Source of the DNA: Luteolibacter pohnpeiensis
GTDB taxonomy: Bacteria; Verrucomicrobiota; Verrucomicrobiia; Verrucomicrobiales; Akkermansiaceae
Direction: 5' to 3'
NCBI RefSeq assembly: GCF_016595435.1
Contig: NZ_JAENIJ010000005.1
Location: 124,001-188,000 of the forward strand
DNA: 64,000 nt
In this document: piece by piece, positions 45,786 through 53,630 of the stretch
Layout: the number at the start of each line of letters is the position of its first letter
Numbering within the stretch: position 1 is the stretch's first letter
The notes under the pieces: generated by a model
The model's database searches: none
What the model saw: the letters and a program-made list of their open reading frames with translations, nothing else
What the model was told of the DNA's origin: nothing
Position numbers and translations under genes: made by a program

Positions 45786-46421
45786 TCAACCAATCATTTC
45801 GAGGATCGTGCCGATGTCGACGAAATCCTGACCGTGAATGAGGTGGTCAAGCAAGGGCACACCGGTGAGATCTTCGACCACTCCTTTGTTGGTGATCATG
45901 GCAGTGTCCATTTCATCTTCCAGTTGGTTCAGGATGATGCCGGCGCACTTGAGGCCGCGCGCTTGGATCGCATGAATGGTGAGAATGATGTGATTGAGCG
46001 CGCCGATGCGGTTGCCAGCGACGAGGATCACAGGCAGTCCCAGATCGGTTGCTAGATCGGAAATGCGGTAGCCTGGGGCAAGGGGAACTTCCCAGCCACC
46101 CGCACCTTCAACGATCACGTCCTGATGCTTCGCAGCCAGATTCTTGAATCCTTGGATCAGAACTTCGCGCTCCACACTCTTGTTTTCCAGCATGCCCGCC
46201 ACATAAGGAGCTACAGGCGTATTGAAATGGAGTGGGTTGATTTCTTCGATCGGCAGGGAGCCGGACACTTCAGCGAGGACGGTGGCGTCCCCGCGATCAC
46301 CGCAAGAAACGGGTTTATAGCCCACAGCATCCCGCCCTTCTTCGCGCAGGGCTTGGATGATCAATCGGGTGACGTAGGTTTTACCCACTTCAGTATCGGT
46401 TCCGGTGATGAAAAAGCTCAC
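45786..46421 (-). CDS. bioD: Dethiobiotin synthetase
   Basis: A ~211-residue ATP-dependent carboxylase closing the ureido ring of dethiobiotin from 7,8-diaminopelargonate. The P-loop is GTDTEVGKT near the N-terminus. Substrate-site motifs are GYKPVSCG and VEGAGGWEVPL. The GTG at 46419-46421 gives a start a few residues before the P-loop as in E. coli; a further GTG at 46485-46487 would add 22 residues. No other biotin genes are visible, so bioD is separated from the rest of the pathway. Divergent from nadB over about 95 bases. Confidence 0.93.
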   Translation of the reverse strand: MSFFITGTDTEVGKTYVTRLIIQALREEGRDAVGYKPVSCGDRGDATVLAEVSGSLPIEEINPLHFNTPVAPYVAGMLENKSVEREVLIQGFKNLAAKHQDVIVEGAGGWEVPLAPGYRISDLATDLGLPVILVAGNRIGALNHIILTIHAIQARGLKCAGIILNQLEDEMDTAMITNKGVVEDLTGVPLLDHLIHGQDFVDIGTILEMIG

Positions 46422-46516
46422 GGGAGAGGGGTGGCGTGGCCGGGCCAGCGGGTCAAGACGCGGTAGATGCAAATTTCCCTTTTCCACCGGCTGCCTGGCA
46501 CCGATGCTGGCGGTTC

Positions 46517-48130
46517 ATGACAGCAGATTTCTTGGTCGTGGGTGCGGGTATCGCCGGTTTGTCGTTTGCATTGCGGGCGGCAAAACATGGGTCCGTCGTG
46601 GTTTTGACCAAAGGACGGGCGATCGAATCGAACACCGCGTGGGCACAGGGAGGGATCGCCTCGGTTCTTTCAGAAGAGCTGCGTGAGCCCGGCGATACGG
46701 TGGAGCAACACGTGGCGGACACGCTGGATGCAGGCGGTGGCCTCTGCAATGAAGCGGCCGTCCGAACGATCGTCGCGGAGGGAGAGGCTGCCATTGAGGA
46801 TCTTTTGAGCTATGGGGTGCACTTTGATCGGGAAGGCGACCATTTCGAACTGGGCAAGGAAGGTGGGCACTCGCACCGGAGAATCCTCCACGCGCGCGAT
46901 ACCACCGGCCGTGAAATCGCCAATGCCTTGCTGCAAAAAGCGAGAAACACCCCGAATCTTACTTTAATGGAGGACCATTTGGTGATCGATCTGGTCACCA
47001 CCGGCAAACTCGGCGCCGTTTCAGATGATCGGGTGATCGGAGCTTATGTGCTGGAAACGAAATCCGGCGAGGTGAGGATTTTCCGCTCGGACCGCGTTGT
47101 TTTAGCGACAGGTGGTTGCGGAAAAGTTTACCTCTACACCACCAATCCAGATGCCTCGACCGGTGATGGCGTGGCCTTGGCTTGGCGGGCTGGCGCTTCG
47201 ATTGCGAACATGGAGTTCATCCAGTTCCATCCAACTTGTTTTTACAATCCGGGCGCGACTGGGCCGGAAGCCCGCTCATTCCTGATCAGTGAAGCGATCC
47301 GCGGCGAAGGGGGAATCCTGGTGAACGCGAAAGGGGAAGATTTTACCAAAAAAATCGATCCACGAGGATCACTGGCACCCCGCGATATTGTGGCCCGGGC
47401 GATCGACCGGGAGCTGAAGCGCACCGGCGCACCTTGTGTCTATCTGGATGTGACGCACAAACCGCCAGGTTTCATGCGCGAACGTTTCCCTTATATTTAC
47501 GAGACGCTGGCGAAATTCGGCTTCGATTGTGAGAAGCAACCCATTCCCGTGGTGCCGGCCGCACACTATCAGTGCGGTGGCGTGGTCACTGACGTGAATG
47601 GCAAAACCACGGTGCGCGGCCTTTATGCCGTGGGCGAAGTTGCCTGCACCGGACTCCATGGAGCGAATCGCTTGGCCTCGAATTCCCTGCTGGAAGGAAA
47701 TGTCACCGGCCGCCGCGCTTTGGACGAAATGCTCCGTCTTTATAAACCGGACAAGCCGACTCTTCCTCCTCCCGCGATTCCAGCCTGGGAATACGGCGAT
47801 ACGGCAGAGCCTGATGAACTCGTGGTCATTTATCACAACTGGGATGAGATTCGCCGCCTCATGTGGGACTATGTCTCGATCGTCCGGACGGACAATCGGT
47901 TGGCACGTGCTGCTGCCCGATTGAGGAATCTCAAAAAAGAAGTCCGCGAATTTTACTGGGGACATCGCCTGAATCCCGACATCCTTGAGCTTCGGAATTT
48001 GGTCACGGTCGCCACATTGATCGTCGAATGCGCCCTGCATCGTAAGGAATCACGGGGTTTGCACTTCACTTTGGATCACCCGGATCAGAATCCGCGACTC
48101 GCGCAAGATACCGTTATACGTAAGTTTTAG
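46517..48130 (+). CDS. nadB: L-aspartate oxidase
   Basis: A 537-residue FAD enzyme oxidising L-aspartate to iminoaspartate for quinolinate and NAD synthesis. It shows the N-terminal dinucleotide motif VVGAGIAGLSFAL, NTAWAQGGIASVL, EGGHSHRRILHARD, MEFIQFHPT, and GLYAVGEVACTGLHGANRL. The start ATG at 46517 gives the typical MTADFLVVGAG beginning; upstream in-frame ATG at 46436 lies in the bioD promoter area. nadA and nadC are not in the window. Confidence 0.95.
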   Translation: MTADFLVVGAGIAGLSFALRAAKHGSVVVLTKGRAIESNTAWAQGGIASVLSEELREPGDTVEQHVADTLDAGGGLCNEAAVRTIVAEGEAAIEDLLSYGVHFDREGDHFELGKEGGHSHRRILHARDTTGREIANALLQKARNTPNLTLMEDHLVIDLVTTGKLGAVSDDRVIGAYVLETKSGEVRIFRSDRVVLATGGCGKVYLYTTNPDASTGDGVALAWRAGASIANMEFIQFHPTCFYNPGATGPEARSFLISEAIRGEGGILVNAKGEDFTKKIDPRGSLAPRDIVARAIDRELKRTGAPCVYLDVTHKPPGFMRERFPYIYETLAKFGFDCEKQPIPVVPAAHYQCGGVVTDVNGKTTVRGLYAVGEVACTGLHGANRLASNSLLEGNVTGRRALDEMLRLYKPDKPTLPPPAIPAWEYGDTAEPDELVVIYHNWDEIRRLMWDYVSIVRTDNRLARAAARLRNLKKEVREFYWGHRLNPDILELRNLVTVATLIVECALHRKESRGLHFTLDHPDQNPRLAQDTVIRKF

Positions 48131-48331
48131 ACATAGTTGGGATAAGTGTTTCGCTTAAGATGGCTTGACTATTAAGTTTTTCGAACTAATCTCGAAGTCA
48201 GCTTTTGGGGCTGAGTTGCATCATTCATAATCAAAGAGTTATGGATCATTTATTCTTTAAAACAAAGGATGATTTTCCTCGCTCCTTGATTATTAGTCTC
48301 TCGAGTCCGAAACTGCCGATCTCTCCCCGAC

Positions 48332-48937
48332 ATGAAAATTTCCAAACTACTGCTAGGCGCGGTGGCCCTTGCGATTGCGATATCGTCGGCTGCCCATGGT
48401 CAAACTCTCACAGCGACTCTCACGGAGGTTTCGCCAGGAACGACGGTCTACGGGACGGTGGACGGCAACTTCTACCAAGACTGGGTTACCGGAGTCACCG
48501 CTTTTGATAAGTTCGATGGCTTCTGCGTTCAACCTGCAGAGCACCTCAGCTACGGTGAGACAGTTGTTTACGACATCCAGGACGCATCGACGCTGACCAA
48601 TTCCGCGATTGTGGCGAAATTGATTGGTGGCTATCTGGCCTCTGACATGTCTCCTGCCCAAGCCTCTGCAGTGCAGTGGGCGATTTGGGAGGTGCTGGCA
48701 GAAACGTCCGGGACCTACTCACTTTACGATGGCAATGTGATGATCACGTCCGATACCGAAATTGCTGATCTTGCCAATAATTACCTGACCAATGTCGACA
48801 GCTACACTCCAGCTGATTTGACCTATTACACCAACGACACCATCCAAAACGTGGTTTCCTGGCAGACCATTCCTGAGCCTGCAACTCTTGGTTTGGTCGC
48901 ACTTTCCGGACTGGTCTTCCTTCGCCGTCGTCGCTGA
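48332..48937 (+). CDS. PEP-CTERM sorting-domain protein
   Basis: A 201-residue secreted protein. The signal peptide (~1-23) ends at AHG. The mature region (24-175) resembles the thioester-type Cys-Gln module of surface proteins: FDKFDGFCVQPAEH and, later, AVQWAIWEVL. The C-terminal sorting signal is IPEPATLGLVALSGLVFLRRRR, with PEP, a membrane helix and an Arg cluster. Such proteins are cleaved and anchored or released by an exosortase, none of which is encoded here. The 200 bases upstream hold no gene. They contain AT-rich DNA with a TTGACT at about 48165 but no convincing -10. Confidence 0.88.
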   Translation: MKISKLLLGAVALAIAISSAAHGQTLTATLTEVSPGTTVYGTVDGNFYQDWVTGVTAFDKFDGFCVQPAEHLSYGETVVYDIQDASTLTNSAIVAKLIGGYLASDMSPAQASAVQWAIWEVLAETSGTYSLYDGNVMITSDTEIADLANNYLTNVDSYTPADLTYYTNDTIQNVVSWQTIPEPATLGLVALSGLVFLRRRR

Positions 48938-49078
48938 AATTAGAGGCGGCCGTCGCCCATTTGACTGGAATTCCATCTTCAGTGGTGCTTTAGCGCAATT
49001 GGAGCGGAGCTTTTGCTTGCGTCGGGCAGCAATTCCAGAATGATGGGCACCGGATTCTTTCACTCGGTTCTTTCAACG

Positions 49079-49948
49079 ATGCCCGGCTGTTTCAAAGCAA
49101 TTGCCCCAATTTTACTGCTGTTGGCTGCCGGGGCCAAGGCGGACATTACCCTCCCGAGCGGGGGTAGCGGCGGAGCCTCGCCGCGGGTGGTGGTTCCAAC
49201 CAGTTCCCGGGCGATCACCCCATCGCGGAATCCTCAGGCGTCGCGGGTTTTGTATCCTTGGAAAACCTATGTGACGTCGACCATTTTTTGGATTGGCGAG
49301 AAACCGACCAAAAACAATCCGACTCCTAACTGCATGTCCTCCTGGGACACCCAGTGGTCGATCCATTTTGGAGGGTATGACGATCCGGAACCGGAAAATC
49401 GGATCGCCAATTTCACCACGGGTGAATTTCGTCCGAAGAATTTTATCCCGAAGCTGAACACCTTCTACGTCGCGCTGCCTTATAACGACGTCATCAACCA
49501 CCAGGTTCACAAGCCGGAAGCATCCAAAGTGATCCCTTGGTTCAGCCATGTGAATCCGCAACCGGGGGAGAGTGTTTGCAAGGGCAAGTGGATTCAAATC
49601 TACTACTCCAATCGTAGTTGTTACGCCCAGTGGGAAGATTGCGGTCCGTGGGTGACGGATGATTACGAATACGTTTTCGGCAGCAAGCCGCCAAAGACCA
49701 AACAAAACGGTTCCGCTGGGATTGATGTATCTCCGGCAATCCGCGATTACATGGGCCTGCGCTCCGGCGAAAAAGTTCACTGGCGCTTCGTCGATGCCAG
49801 CCAGGTTCCGTATGGTCCCTGGAAAAAATTTGGATCGAGTCCAGCCCCGGAAACCAATGCGGATCTGGATGCCGAGCGCAAATACTTGGAATACCTGAGA
49901 AAGTTGCGCGACGAGCAGTATTTGAAAAAGCCGCTCAGCGAGATTTAG
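49079..49948 (+). CDS. Secreted protein of unknown function
   Basis: A ~289-residue protein starting at an ATG at 49079, giving a signal peptide MPGCFKAIAPILLLLAAGA with cleavage after KA. A TTG at 49013 and ATGs at 49040/49043 are upstream alternatives. The mature protein has a Gly/Ser-rich start, then a globular Trp/Tyr/Cys-rich region with FWIGEKPTKNNPTP, NFIPKLNTFYVALPYNDV and YYSNRSCYAQWEDCGPWV. It resembles secreted verrucomicrobial proteins of unassigned family. Its stop overlaps that of the convergent hydrolase gene by 4 bases. I do not recognise the fold. Confidence 0.65.
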   Translation: MPGCFKAIAPILLLLAAGAKADITLPSGGSGGASPRVVVPTSSRAITPSRNPQASRVLYPWKTYVTSTIFWIGEKPTKNNPTPNCMSSWDTQWSIHFGGYDDPEPENRIANFTTGEFRPKNFIPKLNTFYVALPYNDVINHQVHKPEASKVIPWFSHVNPQPGESVCKGKWIQIYYSNRSCYAQWEDCGPWVTDDYEYVFGSKPPKTKQNGSAGIDVSPAIRDYMGLRSGEKVHWRFVDASQVPYGPWKKFGSSPAPETNADLDAERKYLEYLRKLRDEQYLKKPLSEI

Positions 49949-50673
49949 GCTATTTCTTTCTGCAAGGTTCCTTCCTTCAGGAAATGCAGAACTTGGCGAA
50001 TGGTGTCCGGGTGGATTTGGATGAAGGTGTGGTCGCCGTCCACCACGGTAAATCCTTTCAAACCTTCGATTTTCCCATATTCGACCGATACGACGCCGTC
50101 GTTTTCCGGCTGAAGCACTTTGTGGAAAAAGTTGATTTTGCTTTTTCGTCCCATGATGACGGCCGCCTCCAAGCCAGCGGGGAGTTGTGGAAGTTTCAAG
50201 GGAACTCCGTCGGTGCCAAGCTCCCGGCCTGCCGGACCCAGAAAAGCTAGGAATAAGCGTTTATTCTGAGCCCAATCGACAATCTCACTTCCTCCATTCG
50301 GCGGAGCGATCATCACCAACTTGCCGACTTTCCACGGTGGAGGAGCACTCAGCATTGCGCGGGCTAAGATTCCTCCGAGCGAGTGGGTTACCAAATGCAC
50401 CTGGTCGCCTTCGGCAAACTCTTCAATTTGGCTGCGAAGTCTCGGGACGATCCAGTCAATCGGCTTGCGCGAAGAGGGATAGGGGAGATTCAGGGTCGAA
50501 TAGCCTGCAGACTGAAGTCGGCGGGCCAAAGGTTCCATGGCATGAAATCCGCGCCACAAACCGTGGATCAGAACGACTTTTTCGCCGTCGGCCCGGTGAG
50601 TTCGAGGCTTGTCCCAGGGAAATGGAGGGATCAACATTTCGGCTTGCTCGAAAATCGAAGGAATCTGGCTCAT
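49945..50673 (-). CDS. Alpha/beta hydrolase, lipase-like
   Basis: A 242-residue protein starting at the ATG at 50671-50673. Motifs are KVVLIHGLWRGFHAM (oxyanion strand), the nucleophile elbow VTHSLGGILAR, and a late His in VVDGDHTFIQIHP. The topology and short lid suggest the triacylglycerol lipase/esterase type (LipA-like). No signal peptide is visible, so it is likely cytoplasmic. It is divergent from rarA with 100 bases between. Confidence 0.85.
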   Translation of the reverse strand: MSQIPSIFEQAEMLIPPFPWDKPRTHRADGEKVVLIHGLWRGFHAMEPLARRLQSAGYSTLNLPYPSSRKPIDWIVPRLRSQIEEFAEGDQVHLVTHSLGGILARAMLSAPPPWKVGKLVMIAPPNGGSEIVDWAQNKRLFLAFLGPAGRELGTDGVPLKLPQLPAGLEAAVIMGRKSKINFFHKVLQPENDGVVSVEYGKIEGLKGFTVVDGDHTFIQIHPDTIRQVLHFLKEGTLQKEIA

Positions 50674-50773
50674 CGGTCTTCGTTCATTTTCGCAAGGAAA
50701 TGACAGGATTCCACCAGAATCGTCGGATTTCCGCTGGCGGCGGATGCAACCAGGTGAAATTCTCCTGAAGTCC

Positions 50774-52129
50774 GTGTCCGATCTCTTTACCACCCCAGCC
50801 GCAATTTCGAACAAGCCAGAGCCAACTGAGCCGCTGGCCGCTCGCATGCGGCCGCGAAGCCTGGCGGAAGTCGCTGGGCAGCAGCATATTCTGGCGGATG
50901 GCAAATTGCTGAGGCGGGCAATCGAATCCGATCGTTTCACCTCACTGATTTTCTATGGTCCGCCAGGAACCGGTAAAACGACACTGGCCAGTGTGATCGC
51001 GCGGACAACCGGGTCACGCTTTGAGGCATTGAACGGGGTGGAATCGAATGTGGCTGAAATCCGCGCCAAGATTGATCAGGCGAGAACCTGGCGCGACCTG
51101 CGTGGAGAAACGACGATCCTGTTCATCGATGAGATCCATCGCTTCAACAAAGCCCAGCAGGACGTCCTGCTACCGCACATCGAGCGCGGGGTGGTTCGAT
51201 TCATCGGTGCGACGACGCATAATCCCTACTTCCATGTGAACTCACCGCTGGTCTCGCGCTCGCAAATTTTCCAACTCGAGCCGGTTCCAGTCGATGCTGT
51301 GGTGGCATTGTTAGAACGCGCGATCGATGATCCGGACCGTGGATTCGGAAACTTGGCAGTGGAGGCGGAAACGGAGGCTTTGCATCACCTCGCGGAAAAA
51401 TCCGATGGCGATGCGCGCAAGGCTTTGACCGCTCTCGAACTGGCAGTTCTAACAACCCAAGCAGATCAGGACGGTGTGGTGCGGCTGACGTTGTCCGTTG
51501 CTGAAGAATCGATTCAGCGCAAAGCGGTTGTTTATGACCGGGATGGTGACGGGCATTACGACACGGCTTCGGCGTTTATCAAATCCATTCGTGGGAGCGA
51601 TCCGGATGCGGCTTTGTATTGGTTGGCCAAAATGCTGCATGCCGGTGAAGACCCGCGCTTTATTTCGCGCCGATTGGTGATTTCCGCCTCGGAAGACATT
51701 GGATTGGCTGATTCAGGAGCGCTCCGGGTTGCGCTGGATGCACATTCCGCTCTGGAGTTTGTGGGATTGCCTGAAGGCCGGATTCCGTTGGCGCATGCCA
51801 CGGTCTATTTGGCGACGGCTCCCAAATCCAACACCGCTTATGCGGCGCTTGGCGCTGCGATGGCCGATGTGGAAAACGGTCGGACCTTGGCAGTGCCACC
51901 TCATTTGCGGACCAGCACACGCAAGAAGCTAGCAGCGGCATCCGGTGAAGATGAAGCAAACATGCGCTACCTTTACTCGCACGATTACGACGGAGCCTAT
52001 GTGCCGCAGGCATATCTGCCCGAGGGGAAAAGATATTATGAACCGGGTCAGCAGGGCATGGAGAAACGCATCAAGGAGCGGCTCGATTATTGGCGTGCGC
52101 TGCATGATGAGGCCAAGCGCACGCCCTGA
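50774..52129 (+). CDS. rarA: Replication-associated recombination protein RarA (MgsA)
   Basis: A 451-residue clamp-loader-like AAA ATPase that acts at stalled forks. The GTG at 50774 yields VSDLFTTPAAIS, close to family starts that begin near (M)xDLF, then PLAARMRPRSLAEVAGQQH. Walker A is GPPGTGKTT, Walker B ILFIDEIHRF, sensor 1 VRFIGATTHNPYF. The C-terminal domain contains RGSDPDAALYWLAKMLHAGEDP and RRLVISASEDIGLAD, specific to RarA/MgsA. An ATG at 50744 is an alternative start. Confidence 0.93.
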   Translation: MSDLFTTPAAISNKPEPTEPLAARMRPRSLAEVAGQQHILADGKLLRRAIESDRFTSLIFYGPPGTGKTTLASVIARTTGSRFEALNGVESNVAEIRAKIDQARTWRDLRGETTILFIDEIHRFNKAQQDVLLPHIERGVVRFIGATTHNPYFHVNSPLVSRSQIFQLEPVPVDAVVALLERAIDDPDRGFGNLAVEAETEALHHLAEKSDGDARKALTALELAVLTTQADQDGVVRLTLSVAEESIQRKAVVYDRDGDGHYDTASAFIKSIRGSDPDAALYWLAKMLHAGEDPRFISRRLVISASEDIGLADSGALRVALDAHSALEFVGLPEGRIPLAHATVYLATAPKSNTAYAALGAAMADVENGRTLAVPPHLRTSTRKKLAAASGEDEANMRYLYSHDYDGAYVPQAYLPEGKRYYEPGQQGMEKRIKERLDYWRALHDEAKRTP

Positions 52130-52132
52130 TGG

Positions 52133-53518
52133 TCAGAGATGCAGAATGGCGCTGGCTGTGGTGAAGTAAATCAACATGCCAGAGACATCCACCGTGGAGG
52201 CAAGCGATGGAGATGATACCACAGCTGGATCGAGTTTGATCGCTCTTGCCACCAGCGGCAGCATGGCGCCGAGAACGGTTGCAGATAGAACCTGAATCGT
52301 AATGGCAACCGCCACTGAGATGGCAAGCCGCGTGAAATCATAGCCGCTACCCGGAAATCGCGGGAGGATGAATACGATGAAGAGCGCGATCGCGATTGCC
52401 AGGGAAATTCCCATGAAAAAACCGGTGCGGGTTTCTTTCCAAGCGACCTTGAGGGCGTTCCCGGGGCCGATTTCTCCCAGTGCCATGGCTCGTATCACCA
52501 TCGTCGCGGCTTGCCCGCCCGAGTTGCCGCCTGCCGCCACCACCATCGGCAGAAACAAGGAAAGCAGCTGTGCTCTTCCCAGAAGATTGTTGAAACGGAA
52601 CATCACGTAGCCGGAGGCAATCGAAACAAACGCGAGTCCCACAAGCCAGGTGACACGCCGTTGATAATGTACGACAACCTTCGTATTCAGATACGATACC
52701 TCGGAATGTTCACCACTGATCGCGGCGAGTTTTTCGATGTCCTCCGTGGATTCTTCCTGAAGAATTTCCAAGGCATCGTCATAAGTGATGACACCTAACA
52801 AGTGATGAAATTCATCGACCACGGGCAGCACGATCAAATCGTAACGGGAAAGGATGCGGGCCGCTTCTTCCTGGTCCTCGCTTGCCAGAACATATTCCAG
52901 CGCTTCCTCCATGATGTCACGGATGGGAGTGTCCCAGGTATTGAACGCAAGATCCCTCAAGCGGACCTTGCCAACCAACCGGCCTTCGGCATCCACCACG
53001 AATATCCGTGACAGCGTCTCGGCGTTGTCCTTGTCACGGCGCAAAACGGCGATGGCTTGTTTCACCGTCATATCCGCCGTGATGCGGCCGCAGTGGGTGG
53101 TCATCCGCCCGCCTGCGGTATCTTCGTCGTATTTCAGCAGGCTTTTGGTGAGCTCTTTGTCGCGCGGCCCGAGAAGGGCGAAAAACCTCCGCTGCGCTTC
53201 TTCGCTGACCACCTGGAACACATCGACCCGGTCATCGTCGGATAAATTGCCGAGCAGCACCCGAAGTTGCGCGGGCTTGAAGTGATTCAATGCTTCCTCG
53301 ATCAATGGGTAGGGCAGCTCCGCCACCACATCGGTTGCGAGTTCGGGACCGATGGTCTTGAGCAGGAAGTCGCGTTCCTCATCGTTCAAATCCTCATAAA
53401 ACCCGGCGAGGTCGGCGTAGTGAACATCTTCTGCCAGCGAAAGCAGGGCGGAGCCGTCACAGGCATCCAGAGCTCTCACCAGCTCGTCCTTCAGGTTTCT
53501 ATCGGAATCATCGACCAC
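52133..53518 (-). CDS. mgtE: Magnesium transporter MgtE
   Basis: A ~461-residue Mg2+ channel-like transporter. The N domain (DGSALLSLAEDVHYADLAG and following) leads to paired CBS domains (IFVVDAEGRLVGKVRLRDL, IVLPVVDEFHHLLGV) and a five-helix membrane domain with SLFLPMVVAAGGNSGGQ, the pore signature. The GTG at 53516-53518 was chosen as the only recognised start codon just before the N domain; the frame upstream continues to a TTG with no conservation. It is convergent with rarA, 3 bases apart. No M-box-like leader was found in the 112 bases to the next gene. Confidence 0.95.
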   Translation of the reverse strand: MVDDSDRNLKDELVRALDACDGSALLSLAEDVHYADLAGFYEDLNDEERDFLLKTIGPELATDVVAELPYPLIEEALNHFKPAQLRVLLGNLSDDDRVDVFQVVSEEAQRRFFALLGPRDKELTKSLLKYDEDTAGGRMTTHCGRITADMTVKQAIAVLRRDKDNAETLSRIFVVDAEGRLVGKVRLRDLAFNTWDTPIRDIMEEALEYVLASEDQEEAARILSRYDLIVLPVVDEFHHLLGVITYDDALEILQEESTEDIEKLAAISGEHSEVSYLNTKVVVHYQRRVTWLVGLAFVSIASGYVMFRFNNLLGRAQLLSLFLPMVVAAGGNSGGQAATMVIRAMALGEIGPGNALKVAWKETRTGFFMGISLAIAIALFIVFILPRFPGSGYDFTRLAISVAVAITIQVLSATVLGAMLPLVARAIKLDPAVVSSPSLASTVDVSGMLIYFTTASAILHL

Positions 53519-53630
53519 GGAGTCAACGTGGTGTGAGACCCGTGCTGCCGCAAGGAAAACGAAAGCATGAGCTGGAAGGATTGGCGGATCAGGGTTGCGG
53601 ATGCTGTCAGGATGTCTAACACTGTTGGTG

